From NCBI RefSeq assembly GCF_004349245.1, contig NZ_SMLC01000014.1, positions 1 through 64,000 on the forward strand: 64,000 nt of DNA, given 5' to 3'. Made by a program: the position numbers and the translations under genes. Within the stretch, counting starts at the first letter, position 1; every line of letters begins with the position of its first letter. Below, piece by piece: positions 1 to 12,300 of this stretch. Source of the DNA: Actinomadura sp. 6K520 (GTDB lineage Bacteria > Actinomycetota > Actinomycetes > Streptosporangiales > Streptosporangiaceae). The notes under the pieces are model-generated. The model did no database searches, had not been told where the DNA came from, and saw only the letters and a list, made by a program, of their open reading frames with translations.

Positions 1-3000
1 GGTCGAGGACGAGCTGGCGGGGGGTGCCCGAGCCGTCCGGGAAGATCGTGCGGAGCGACTCGTGCCGGGCCACCACGTCCCCGAGCGCGTCGCGCAGCGC
101 GCCGAGGTCGAGCGCCCCGTCGAGCCGCAGCGCGATCGGCATGTTGAACGTCGCCCCGCCGCTCGACGAGGCGCCCTCGAGCCGGTTCAGGAACCAGAGC
201 CGCTGCTGCGCGTACGACAGCGGCACGACGGCGGGCCGCTCGGCCCGCGTCAGCGGCGGGCGGACGTCGCCGGGCGCGTCCGCGAGCCGCTCGGCGAGGC
301 GCGCGGGTGTCGGCGCCTCGAACAGCGCGCGGACGGGCAGTTCCACCCCCAGCGCGGAGCGGATCCGGCTGACGAGGCGGGTCGCGGTGAGCGAGTCGCC
401 GCCGAGGTCGAAGAACCCGTCGTCCACGCCGGCCTTCGGGACGTGCTTCACGCTGGGAGGCGACCCCCCAGACCCCCCGGCGACTACTCCGAGGACCTCG
501 GCGAACAGCCCGCAGAGGATCTCCTCCTGCGGGGAGCGCGGCGCGCGGCCGGCGGACGCGCCGCCGCCGGGGGCGGGCAGCGCGGCGCGGTCGAGCTTGC
601 CGTTGACGGTGAGCGGCAGCGCGTCCAGGACGGTGAGCGCCGGGATCATGTGGTCGGGCAGCCGCTCGGCCGCGTACCGCCGCACCGCCGCGACGTCGAC
701 GTCCGCGCCGACGAGGTAGCCGGCGAGGCGCCGGTCGCCGGGGCGGTCCTCGCGGACGACGACGGCGGCCTGGGCGACGCCGTCGCAGCCGCACAGCACG
801 TTCTCGATCTCGCCGGGCTCGACCCGGAAGCCGCGGATCTTGACCTGGTCGTCGGCGCGGCCGAGGTACTCGATCGTCCCGCCGGGGAGCCACCGGGCCA
901 GGTCGCCGGTGCGGTACATGCGGTCGCCCGGCGCGCCGAACGGGTCGGCGGTGAAGCGCTCGGCGGTCAGCCCGGGGCGGCCGAGGTAGCCGCGTGCGAG
1001 CTGCGCGCCCGCGAGGTACAGCTCGCCGGGGACGCCGATCGGGGCGGGCTGCAGCGCGGCGTCCAGCACGTAGGCGCGGGTGCCCCGGTACGGTCCGCCG
1101 ATCGAGGGGCGCGCGGCGTCCGCGACGACCTGGTTCATCGTGTCGATCGTGGATTCGGTCGGCCCGTAGAAGTTGCGCGCGGTGAGGCCGGGGACGGCGC
1201 GCAGGTCCGTCCACAGGGCTTCGCCGACGGCCTCGCCGCCGAGGAGGAGCTGCGCGGGGCGGTGCCGCCCGTCATCGTCCAGCAGGCCCGCCTCGCGCAG
1301 GGAGCTGAAGTGCGACGGGGTGGTGTTCACCAGGTCGATCCGCGCCTCCGCCACGTACGCGGTGTACGCCGCCACGTCGCGGCGGGTGTCGTCGTCGACG
1401 AGGTGCAGCTCGTGGCCGTACATCATCCACAGCAGGCCCATCCACGACGTGTCGAACGAGAACGACGCCAGGTGCGCGAACCGCATCCTGCGGCCGCCGG
1501 CGGCCTCGATCGCCGGGTCGAAGAAGGTCTCCCGGTGCGCCTCGAAGTAGTTCAGCACGCCCGTGTGCGGGACGGTCACGCCCTTGGGCAGCCCGGTCGA
1601 ACCCGACGTGTAGATGACGTACGCGGCGTTGCCGGTGCGCAGCGGCCGGACCCGGTCGGCGTCGGCCGGGTCGTGCGCGGGCCGCCCGGAGGTGTCCGGG
1701 AGGCCGCCGGGCCCGATGACGAGGGCGGGCCGGCAGTCGTCCAGCATGTGGCCGATGCGGGCGGGCGGGTACTCGGGGTCGACCGGGACGTAGGCCGCGC
1801 CCGCCTTCAGCACGCCCAGGATCGCCACGACGATCTCGGGGGTGCGCGGCAGGACCAGCGCGACGCGGTCCTCGGGGCCGATCCCCCGCGCGATCAGCTC
1901 GTGCGCGAGCAGGTTCGCGCGCTCGTTCAGCTCCGCGTAGCTCAGGCGGGCGCCCCCGCAGACGAGGGCGACCTCGTCCGGGGTGCGGGCCGCCTGCCGC
2001 TCGAACAGGTCCGGGAGCGTGCCGGCCGGGACGTCGGCGCCCGTGTCGTTCCACGCGGCGAGGGCCGCGCGTTCGGTGCCGGACGGGAGGTCCACGGTGC
2101 CGACCGGCTGCCCGGCGTCCTCGGCGAACGCCTCCAGGAAGCGGCGGACACGGGCGAGCAGCGCCTCGACGACGGGCCGCTCGTACACGTCGGGCCGGTA
2201 GTGCAGCAGCAGCGAGAGCCGCTCGCCGGGGGCGGCGACGAACGACAGGGGGAAGTGCGTCGCGTCGTAGGAGTCGGCCGCGGCGATGCGGACGCCGTTG
2301 AGGGAGCCGTCCATCGACGCGGGGTCGAACGGGTAGTTCTCCAGGACCGTCATCGTGTCGAACAGCGCGCCGCCGTGTCCCGCCACCCGCTGGATGTCGG
2401 TGAGGCCCAGGTGGTGGTGGGCGAGGAGCTCGGTCTGCTCGTCCTGGAGGCGTTCCAGGAGGGTGCCGAGCGGCTCGTCCATCCGGTACCGGACGCGGAT
2501 CGGGAGCGTGTTGATGAACAGCCCGATCATCTGCTCGATGCCGGGCAGCTCGGGCGGGCGGCCCGAGACGGTCGCGCCGAACACCACGTCGTTCGAGCCG
2601 AGGAGCCGGCCCAGGACCAGCCCCCAGGCGCCCTGCAGGACGGTGCTCAGCGTGACGCCGTGGCGGCGTGCCGCGCGGGTGAGGCGCCGGGTGGTGCGCT
2701 CGTCCAGCTCGGTGATGGTCCGCTCCGGCGGCCGCGGTTCCCGCCCGGCGGCCTCGGGGGCGACGAGGCTGGGCCCGGCCACGCCGTCGAGGGCGCGGCG
2801 CCACGCGTCCTCGGCGGCCGCGCGGTCCTGCCCGGCGAGCCACGCCAGGTAGTTCTTGTAGGGGGTGACGCGGGGCATCCCGGTGTCGTGGCCGCCCTGC
2901 ATGTAGAGCAGGAACAGCTCGGTGGCCAGAATCGGCGTGGACCAGCCGTCCAGCAGGATGTGGTGGTTGGTGAAGATCAGCCGGTGCCGCCCGGGTCCCG

Positions 3001-3388
3001 TCCGGACGAGGACGAACCGCAGCAGCGGCGGCGCGGTCATGTCGAAGCCGCGCGCCCGCTCCCGCACCACGATGGCGTCGGCCTCGGCCTCGGACGCGCT
3101 CACCTCCTCCCACGGCAGGTCGACCGTGCGGGGGATCACCTGGACGGGACGCGACAGGTCCTCGTGCCAGAACGCGGCCCGCAGGTTCGGGTGCCGGCGC
3201 AGCAGGGTCTCGGCGGCGGTCCGCAGCGCGGGGACGTCCAGCGGCCCTTCGAGGTCGAGGACGAACTGGGCCGTGTAGACGTCGGAGTCGCCGGCGTCGA
3301 AGAGGGCATGGAAGAAGAACCCCTGCTGCAACGGCGACAGCGGCAGGATGTCTTCTAGGTCGCCCCGGTTCAATGCTGCCGCCTCCAT
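1..3388 (-). CDS. Nonribosomal peptide synthetase, N-terminal part (C-A-T-C...), runs off the left edge
   Basis: Second synthetase of the cluster, translated leftwards and cut by the window edge. Seen in order: a condensation domain (about 3388-2080) opening with [12 protein letters not shown] and holding HHILLDGWS; an adenylation domain (about 2040-575) with [10 protein letters not shown] and NGKLDR; a carrier domain with GGDSL (about 530-320); then the start of a second condensation domain. The first condensation domain has the PLSPLQ-G-FFH opening usual for D-accepting (DCL) types, which fits the epimerase ending the preceding protein. By-eye pocket reading of the adenylation domain is about D-T-M-N-L-G-F-I-D-K; I do not recognise this code and assign no substrate. 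The carrier linker holds a 16-residue insertion encoded by a small palindromic repeat. The ATG at 3388 overlaps the upstream gene by 19 bases; an in-frame TTG at 3373 is the alternative, so the two genes are translationally coupled. Confidence 0.93.
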   Translation of the reverse strand, partial: MEAAALNRGDLEDILPLSPLQQGFFFHALFDAGDSDVYTAQFVLDLEGPLDVPALRTAAETLLRRHPNLRAAFWHEDLSRPVQVIPRTVDLPWEEVSASEAEADAIVVRERARGFDMTAPPLLRFVLVRTGPGRHRLIFTNHHILLDGWSTPILATELFLLYMQGGHDTGMPRVTPYKNYLAWLAGQDRAAAEDAWRRALDGVAGPSLVAPEAAGREPRPPERTITELDERTTRRLTRAARRHGVTLSTVLQGAWGLVLGRLLGSNDVVFGATVSGRPPELPGIEQMIGLFINTLPIRVRYRMDEPLGTLLERLQDEQTELLAHHHLGLTDIQRVAGHGGALFDTMTVLENYPFDPASMDGSLNGVRIAAADSYDATHFPLSFVAAPGERLSLLLHYRPDVYERPVVEALLARVRRFLEAFAEDAGQPVGTVDLPSGTERAALAAWNDTGADVPAGTLPDLFERQAARTPDEVALVCGGARLSYAELNERANLLAHELIARGIGPEDRVALVLPRTPEIVVAILGVLKAGAAYVPVDPEYPPARIGHMLDDCRPALVIGPGGLPDTSGRPAHDPADADRVRPLRTGNAAYVIYTSGSTGLPKGVTVPHTGVLNYFEAHRETFFDPAIEAAGGRRMRFAHLASFSFDTSWMGLLWMMYGHELHLVDDDTRRDVAAYTAYVAEARIDLVNTTPSHFSSLREAGLLDDDGRHRPAQLLLGGEAVGEALWTDLRAVPGLTARNFYGPTESTIDTMNQVVADAARPSIGGPYRGTRAYVLDAALQPAPIGVPGELYLAGAQLARGYLGRPGLTAERFTADPFGAPGDRMYRTGDLARWLPGGTIEYLGRADDQVKIRGFRVEPGEIENVLCGCDGVAQAAVVVREDRPGDRRLAGYLVGADVDVAAVRRYAAERLPDHMIPALTVLDALPLTVNGKLDRAALPAPGGGASAGRAPRSPQEEILCGLFAEVLGVVAGGSGGSPPSVKHVPKAGVDDGFFDLGGDSLTATRLVSRIRSALGVELPVRALFEAPTPARLAERLADAPGDVRPPLTRAERPAVVPLSYAQQRLWFLNRLEGASSSGGATFNMPIALRLDGALDLGALRDALGDVVARHESLRTIFPDGSGTPRQLVLD
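453..481 (-). repeat. Small GC-rich palindromic repeat inside the NRPS coding sequence (copy 1)
   Basis: On the minus strand this reads as GCC-G6-T-CTGGGGGG-TCGC-CTCCCAG, a hairpin with one mismatch in an 8-base stem. It lies in frame in the linker before the carrier domain. Sister carrier linkers read [12 protein letters not shown], whereas here extra residues (including GGSGGSPP) separate EVLG from GVDD. A closely similar sequence lies in opposite orientation at 17116-17145. Confidence 0.6.
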
Positions 3389-6300
3389 GCGTTCTGTAGC
3401 TTGTCGATCTCGCCCTGGTCCAGTTCCACGAGCAGGTCCGACGGGGTGAACCCGCCGGTCCCGCCCGACTCGACGTCGGCGACGAGCCCGCGCAGCGCGG
3501 TGCACCAGCCCTCGGCCAGCTCGCGGACGTCGCCGCCGTCGAGCAGGCCGCCCGGCCACGTCCACGTCGCGGACAGCACGGGGCCGCCGGGCAGGTCGCG
3601 GGTGACGGCGTTGATCTCCAGGACGTGCGCCAGCGGCATCCGGGGGGCCTCGCCGGGGGGCAGCTCCTCGGACGCGAGCGTCCAGTCGCCGCCCTCCTCC
3701 CCGCCGTCGACGCGGCCGAGGTAGTTGAACGCGAGCTGCGCGGGCGGCGCCGCGGCCAGCTCCTCGGCGGCCTCGCCGCCCCCGTGGCGCAGGAGCCCGT
3801 AGCCGATGCCGTCGCCGGGGACGGCCCTGAGCTGCTCCTTCACCTTCTTGATGGCCGCGCCGCCGGCCGCGTTCCCGGCGTCCAGCCGGACGGGGTGGAT
3901 CGAGGTGAACCAGCCGGCGGTGCGGGAGACGTCGACGCCGGGCACGGCGTCCGTGCGGCCGTGGCCCTCCAGGTCGACCAGGACGCCGGTACCGCGCCCG
4001 CCGCGGTGCCGCCGCCACTGCGCGACGGCGAGGGCCAGGCCGGTGAGGAGGACGTCGTTGGCGCGTCCGTGGAACGCGGCGGGCACCTCGGTGAGCAGCG
4101 GCCCGGTGACGTCCGCGGGCAGGTCGACGGTCAGCGAGCGGGCGCGCGCCGCGATGTCCGCGCGCGGGTCGAGCGCGCGTTCCGCGAGTCTCTGCGGCGG
4201 GCCGTCCACGATGTCGAGCCAGTCCTCCAGCTCGTCGTCGTCCCGCTCGGACGCGGTGAGCTTCTGCGCCCAGCGGCGGAACGACGTCCCGGACGGCTGG
4301 AGCTCTCCCCCGGCCCAGGCCGTGACGAGGTCGGGCAGGAGGATCCGCCAGGACACGCCGTCCACGACGAGGTGGTGCAGGACGACGAGGAGGCGGCCCT
4401 GGTCGGTGCCCGCGTCGAACCAGACGAGCTGCGCGACCGTCCCCTCCCGCGGGTCGAGCCGGTCGCGGGCCGCCGTGGCCTGCTCGGTGACGACGGCCTG
4501 GAGCTTGTCGGCGTCGAGGCCCGCGACGTCGACGCGGGTGACGAGGCCGGCGGCGTCGCAGGCGCCGGACTGCCGGACGACGGGCTGCCAGCGGTCGCCG
4601 TCCACGTCGAGCCGCAGCCGGAGGACGTCGTGGTGGTCCATGAGCGTCCGGAGGGCGTCCGCCAGCCGGCCGGTGCCGAGATCCGGCGGCGTGCGCAGCA
4701 GCATCGCCTGGTGGAAGCCGCTGATCAGCGCGGCGTCGCCGGCCACCCGGTCGCGCAGCCACGCGACGATCGGGGTGACCGGTACCGGGCCGGTCCCCGC
4801 GCCGGGGGCCTCGGCCTCGATCTCCTCGCCCTCGCCCACCGGCCGCGCGGTGGCGGCCAGTTCCTCGACGGTCTGGTGCTGGAACACGTCGCGGGGGGTG
4901 ATGACCAGGCCCGACTGCCGGGCGCGGGAGACGAGCTGGATCGCGATGATGGAGTCGCCGCCGAGGTCGAAGAACCCGTCGTCGATCCCGACCCGCGCCA
5001 GCCCGAGGACCTCGGCGAACAGGCGGGAGAGGGTCTCCTCCTCGGCGGTGCGGGGCGCGCGGGACGACACCTTCGCGGTGAGGTCGGGGGCGGGCAGCGC
5101 CGCGCGGTCCAGCTTGCCGTTGACGGTGAGCGGGAGGGCGTCCAGCTCGACGACCACGGCCGGGACCATGTGATCGGGAAGGTCCTTCGCGGCGAACCGG
5201 CGCAGCTCGGCGGAGTCGACGCCGCTCCCGGCGCCCGTCCCGACGACGACGTAGGCGACCAGGCGGTCGTCCCGAACGAGCACGGCGACGTCGGACACCG
5301 CGTCGTGCCGGGCCAGGACCGCCTCGATCTCGCCCGGCTCGATGCGGAAGCCGCGCAGCTGCACCTGCTGGTCGCTGCGGCCCAGGTATTCGAGGCGGCC
5401 GTCGTTCAGCCGGCGGCCGACGTCGCCCGTCCGGTACATGCGGGTGCCCGGCTCACCGAACGGGTCGGCGACGAAGCGTTCCGCCGACATCCCCGGCCGG
5501 TGGAGGTAGCCGCGCGCCAGGCCCGCGCCCGCCACGTACAGCTCACCTGCCACACCGGGCGGGACGGGCTGGAGGCGGTCGTCCAGGACGTACAGCCTGA
5601 GGTCCGGGATGCCTACGCCGATGAGGCTGCCGGGCGCGGTCGCCGCATACGCGCGGTCGAGCGCGATGTAGGAGACGTGCACGGTGGTCTCGGTGATCCC
5701 GTACATGTTGACCAGCGTCGGCGCGTCCTCGGCGTGCCGCGAGTACCAGTCTTCGAGACGCCCCAGTTCGAGGGCCTCGCCGCCGAAGACGATGTAGCGC
5801 AGCGCCAAGTCGGAGCCGGGGTCGTCCCTGTCGGCCGCCATCAGCTGGTAGAAGGCCGAAGGAGTCTGGTTCAGGACGGTGACACACTCGTCCACCAGCA
5901 GTTTCAGGAAGTCCTGCGGCGAACGCGAGGTCAGGTACGGGACGACAACGAGGCGCCCGCCGTACAAGAGCGAACCCCACAGCTCCCACACCGTGAAGTC
6001 GAAGGCGTAGGAGTGGAACAGAGTCCACACGTCGTCGGGGCCGAAGTCGAACCACTGCTCGGTCGACCGGAGCAACCGCACCACGTTCTGGTGCGGAACC
6101 ACAACGCCCTTGGGGCGGCCCGTCGAACCGGAGGTGTAGATAACGTACGCCGGGTGCTCCGGGTCGATGGCGACGCCGAGGTTGCCGTCGTCGTATCCGG
6201 TGGCGTCCAGGTCGTCCGGGCCGAGGGTCAGGACCGGCCGGGCGTCCTCCACCATGTACGCGATGCGGTCCTCGGGGTAGTCCGGGTCGATAGGCACGTA

Positions 6301-9300
6301 CGCCGCGCCCGCCTTCAGCACCGCGAGGATCGCCACCACCAGATCCGCCGAACGCGGCAGCGACAGCGCCACGAAGCGCTCGGGGCCCACTCCCCGCTCG
6401 ACCAGGCGGCGCGCCAGGCGGTTGGCCTTCGCGTTCACCTCGCCGTACGTCCACGACACACCGCCGCACGTCACCGCGGGCGCGTCCGGGCGCGCCGCCG
6501 CCTGCGCCTCGAACAGCGCGGGGATCGTGCTCCGCTCCGCCACCGGGGCCCGTCCCCCGGCCCAGTCACCGAGGATCTCGGCGCGCTCGTCCCCGGACAG
6601 GACGTCGGCCGCGCCGATCGGCGCGTCGGGGTCGGCGAGCAGCGACGCCAGATACCGCTCGAAGCGCTCGATGAGCCGCCGCGCCGTGGCCGGGTCGTAC
6701 AGGTCGAGCGCGTACTCCAGCTCGCCGTCGAGGCCGTCCGCGCGCTCGGTGAGGATCATCAGCAGGTCGAAGCGGGCGACGCCCGCGGTCAGCGGCTCCA
6801 CCTCGGCGCTGAACCCCGGCATCTCCAGCCGCGCCTCGGGGTTGTTCTGGAACGTGAGCCCCACCTGGAACAGCGGGTGCCGGGCCAGGTGGCGCGGCGG
6901 GTTCAGCACCTCGACGAGCCGCTCGAACGGCACGTCCTGGTGCGCGTACGCGGCGAGGTCGGTCTCCCGCACCCGCCCGACGAGCTCGCGGAACGTCGGG
7001 TCCCCCGACGTGTCGGTGCGGAAGACGAGCATGTTGACGAACATGCCGACGAGATCGTCCAGGGCATCGTCCGTGCGGCCCGCGATCGGCGACCCGATCG
7101 GCACGTCGGTCCCGGCGCCGAGCCTGGTCAGCAGCCCCGCGAACGCCGCCTGGGCGACCATGAACGGGCTGGCGCCGGTCTCGCGGGCGAGGGCCAGCAG
7201 CCGCCCGTGGACGTCGGGGCCGAGGCGGAAGCGGGCCGTGCCGCCCCGGTAGGACGCCTGCGCCGGGCGCGGCCGGTCGGCGGGCAGCCGCAGCTCCTCC
7301 GGCAGCCCGGCCAGGGCGTCCCGCCAGTAGGCGATCTGCCGGGAGATCAGGCTGTCCGGGTCGTCCTCGGAACCGAAGAGGTCCTGCTGCCAGAGCGTGT
7401 AGTCGGCGTACTGCACGGGCAGCGGCGCCCACCGCGGCGCGTTCCCGCCGGCGCGCGCCGCGTAGGCGGTGATCACGTCGCGGGCCAGCGGCGCCATCGA
7501 CCACCCGTCGCCCGCGATGTGGTGCATGAGCAGCAGCGCGACGTGCTCGTCCGGCCCGAGCCGGAACAGGTGGGTGCGCAGCGGCGGCTCGGCGGAGATG
7601 TCGAAGGCGTACCCGGCGGCCATGGCGAGCCGCGTCGGCAGCTCCGCCTCCGTCGTGTCGGCGACCTCCAGCTCGGGACGGGCCGCGGCCGGGTCCAGGA
7701 CGAGCTGGCGCGGCACTCCCCCGCTGTCGGGCAGGACCGTGCGGAGCGTCTCGTGCCGCTCGACGACGTCGCCGATGGCGGCGCGGAGGGCGGCCACGTC
7801 CAGGGAGCCGCGGATGCGCAGCGCGGTCGGCATGTTGTAGGTGGCCGACGGCCCCTCGAACCGGTTGAGGAACCACAGCCGCTGCTGCGCGTACGACGGC
7901 GGGACCACCGCGGGACGCTCACGCGGTTCCAGCACCGGGCGTCCGGGCTCGTGCCGCGCGCCGCGCCCGAGCAGGGCGGCGAGGCCCGCGACGGTCGGCG
8001 CCTCGAACAGCGCGCGGACCGGCAGCTCCACGTCGAGGACGCGGCGGACGCGGCTCACGACCCGCATCGCGATGAGCGAGTTGCCGCCGAGCGCGAAGAA
8101 GTCGTCGTCGGCGCCGACCCGCTCGACGCCGAGGAGGTCGGCGAACACCGCGGCGACGGCCTCCTCCGCCGCGCCGGAAGGGGCGCGGTACGCGGTCACC
8201 GGGGCGGCGGCGAGCTCCGGCTTCGGCAGGGCCTTGACGTCGACCTTGCCGTTCGGGGTGAGCGGCATGTCGTCCAGGACGACGATGGCCGCGGGCACCA
8301 TCGACTCCGGCAGGCTCTCCCGGATGTGCGCGCGCAGTGCCTCCGGGTCGGGCGCCTGGCCCGGCGCGGCGACCACGTACGCGACGAGCCGCTTCTCCAC
8401 CGGCCCTTCGACCACGGGCTCCTCGGCCACGGATCCCTCGACCACGGACCCCTCGACCGCCTCGGCCGCGCCGGGGAGATCGAGCCCCCCGACGGTGACG
8501 GCGGCGCCGGAGTCGACGGCGGCCTCCAGCGTCCGCCGGAACCAGCCGGCGAGGCGCTCGGCGGTGTCCCGGTCGAACAGGTCGAGGGCGTATTCGAGGG
8601 TTCCCGCCAGCCCGCCCCCGCCGTCGCGGGCGTCCTCCAGCAGGAACTCCAGGTCGAACTTGGCGACCCCGGCGTCCACCGGCTCGACGGCGACGTTCAG
8701 GCCGGGCAGCTCGACGGACGCCTCGGGGTTGTTCTGCAGGGTCAGCATGACCTGGAACAGCGGATGCCGGGAAAGCGACCGCACCGGGTTCAGCACCTCG
8801 ACGAGCCGCTCGAACGGCACGTCCTGGTGCGCGTAGGCGGCGAGGTCGGTGTCGCGGACGCGGGCGAGCAGCTCCGCGAACGACGGGTCGCCGGAGGTGT
8901 CGGTCCGCAGCACCAGCGTGTTGACGAACACGCCGACCAGGTCGTCCAGGGCCTCGTCGGTGCGGCCCGCGACCGGCGACCCGATCGGCACGTCGGTCCC
9001 GGCGCCGAGCCGGGTGAGCAGCGCGGCGAGCGCGGCCTGCAGGACCATGAACACGCTGACCTGGTGGTCGCGGGCGAGCGCGCGCAGCCCGTCCGCCAGG
9101 TCGGCGGGGATCTCGAACGGGACCTGCGCGCCCCGGTAGGACGCGCGGTCGGGCCGCGGCCGGTCGGCCGGCAGCCGGATCTGGTCGGGCAGCCCGGCGA
9201 GGGCGTCCTTCCAGTAGGCGATCTGCCGCGCGGCGAGGCTCGCCGGGTCGCGCTCGGAACCGAGCAGCTCCCGCTGCCAGAGGGCGTAGTCGGCGTACTG

Positions 9301-12300
9301 GACGGGCAGCGGCGCCCACTCGGGGGCGCCGCCGTCGCGGCGGGCCAGGTACGCGGTGATCACGTCGCGGGCCAGCGGCGCCATCGACCAGCCGTCGCCC
9401 GCGATGTGGTGCATGACGATCAGCAGGAGGTGCTCGTCCGCGCCGAGCCGGTACAGGTGCGCGCGGAGCGGCAGCTCGTTCGCCAGGTCGAAGCCGCGCG
9501 TGGCGTCCATGAACAGGGTGCCCGGCACGTCGTCGATCTCCCCGGCCGTCAGCACCGGGTCGGCCTCGCCGGGCGCCAGGACGACCTGGTGCGGCTCGCC
9601 GTCGGCGTCGCCGAACAGCGTCCGCAGCGACTCGTGCCGGGCGACGACGTCGCGCAGCGCCTCCCGCATCGCGGCGTGGTCGATCGCGCCGGTCAGCCGC
9701 AGCGGGATCGGCATGTTGTAGGTGGCGGTGAGCCCTTCGAGCCGGTTCAGGAACCAGAGCCGCTCCTGCGCGTGGGACACCGGCAGCGGGTCGGGACGCT
9801 CGGCGGGCCGCAGCGGCGGGCGCTCGGCGGCCGTCGCGGAGGCGATGTGCTCGGCGAGGCCCGCGACGGTCGGGGTCTCGAACAGCGCCCGCACCGGCAG
9901 CTCCACGTCCAGCGCGGCGCGGGCGCGGGCGACGACGCGGGTCGCCTTCAGCGAGTCGCCGCCGAGGTCGAAGAACCCGTCGTCGACGCCGACCCGGTCC
10001 AGGCCGAGGACGTCGGCGAAGATCCCGCAGAGGATCTCCTCGCGGGCGTCGCGCGGGCCGCGGGCGGTGAGCGACGCGGAGAGGTCCGGCTCCGGCAGCG
10101 CGGCGCGGTCGAGCTTGCCGTTCGGGTTCAGCGGCATCGCGTCCAGCACGACGATCGCGGACGGCACCATGTAGTCCGGCAGCGTCTTCGCGACGAACGC
10201 GCGCAGCTCCGCGGGCTCGACGCGGCCGCCCGGGGCCCCGACGACGTATCCGGCGAGGACGGTGTCGCCGACCGCGTCGCGGCGGGCGACGACGACGCTC
10301 TGCGTCACCGCCGGGTGGTCCGACAGCGCCGTCTCGATCTCGCCCAGCTCGATCCGGAACCCGCGGACCTTCACCTGGTGGTCGAGGCGGCCGAGGTACT
10401 CGATGTGCCCGCCGCGGTTCCAGCGGACCAAGTCGCCCGTCCGGTACATCCGCTCCCCCGGCCCGCCGAACGGGCACGCGACGAACCGGTCGGCGGTCAG
10501 GGCGGGGCGGCGCAGGTAGCCGCGCGCCAGCCCGTCCCCGGACACGTACAGCTCCCCGGGCACGCCGACCGGGACGGGACGCAGCCGCTCGTCCAGCACG
10601 TAGGCGCGGGTGTTGGCCATCGGGCGGCCGATCGGGGCGTGGCCCTCGGTGTTGCCGTCGTCGTACCAGCCGGTGACGAAGACGGTCGCCTCGGTGGGGC
10701 CGTAGATGTTGGAGATCCGCGCGTCCGGCAGCAGCGCCCGCAGGTCCCGGACGAGCTGCGGCGGCAGCGCCTCGCCGCCGAGCGCCACGTCGCCGGCGTC
10801 CAGGCGGAACCCGCCGTCCGGCCCGCCGCGGGACAGCAGTACCGCGACCGCGGAGGGCACGCCGCTGATCAGCGACCCGGACCAGCCGCCGCGCTCGGCG
10901 ATCTCCAGCAGGTCGCGGACGACCTCGATCTCCCCGCCGATCGTGAGCGGCACCAGCCACTCGAACACCGACACGTCGAAGTTGAGGGACGTGGAGAACA
11001 GGACGCGGCGCATCCGGTCGGGGCCGTAGCTCGCCATCGACTCGGCGCAGAAGTCCACGACGTTCGCGTGGGAGATCACGACGCCCTTGGGGCGGCCCGT
11101 CGAACCGGACGTGTAGATGACGTACGCCGGGTTGCCGGGGCGCAGGGGCCGGACGCGCTCGGCGTCGGTGACGTCCTTCCCCGAGTACCCGTCGAGGGAC
11201 AGCGCGTCGAGTTCGATACGGGGCGTCCCGCCGGGCAGCTCCACCGAACGGGTCGTGATGACGCAGGCCGGGGCGGCGTCCTCCAGCATGTAGGCGATCC
11301 GATCGGCGGGGTACGCCGGGTCGATCGGCTGGTATCCGGCGCCCGCCTTGAGGACGGCCAGCGCCGCGGCCACCAGGTCGGCGTCGCGGGGCAGGGCGAG
11401 GGCGACGAAGTCCTCGGGGCCGACGCCGTGCTCGATGAGGCACCGGGCCAGGCGGTTCGCGCGGTCGTTCAGCTCGGCGTAGCCGAGCCGGGCGCCGCCC
11501 GCGATGACGGCGCTGGCGTCCGGTGTCCGGGCGGCCTGCGCCTCGAACAGCTCCGGGACGACGCCGGCCGCGACGGGCAGCCGGGTGTCGTTCCAGACGT
11601 TCAGCAGCGTGTCGCGTTCGGCGTCGTCCAGCAGGTCGACGGCGCTGAGCGGCAGCGACGGGTCGGCGGCGACCTGCGCGAGGAGCCGCTCCAGCCCGGC
11701 CGCCATCGACGCGGCGGTCTCCGGGTCGAACAGGTCCAGCGCGTACTCCAGCCGGCACTCGATCCCGGCCGGGTCGCCGGCGGCGTCGTGCCGCTCGTCG
11801 ACGAGGAGGGCGAGGTCGAAGCGGGACACGCCCGGGTCGACGGGCTCCAGCGCGACGGTGAGGCCCGGCAGCTCGACCCGCGCGGACGGGTCGTTCTGCA
11901 TCGAGATCATCACCTGGAACAGCGGGTGCCGCGCCATCGACCGCTGCGGGTTGAGCACCTCGACGAGCCGCTCGAACGGCACGTCCTGGTGTGCGTAGGC
12001 GGCCAGGTCGCCGTCGCGGACGCGGGCGAGCAGCTCCGCGAACGACGGGTCGCCGGAGGTGTCGGTCCGCAGCACCAGCGTGTTGACGAACACGCCGACC
12101 AGGTCGTTCAGGGCCTCGTCGGTGCGGCCCGCGACCGGTGAGCCGATCGGCACGTCGGTCCCGGCGCCGAGCCGGGTGAACAGCCCGGCGAGCGCCGCCT
12201 GCACCACCATGAACATGCTGGCGCGGTGCTCGCGGCCGAGCGCGGCCAGCGCGGCGTGCAGGCCGGGCGGCAGGGCGAACGCGTGCTGGGCGCCCCGGTA

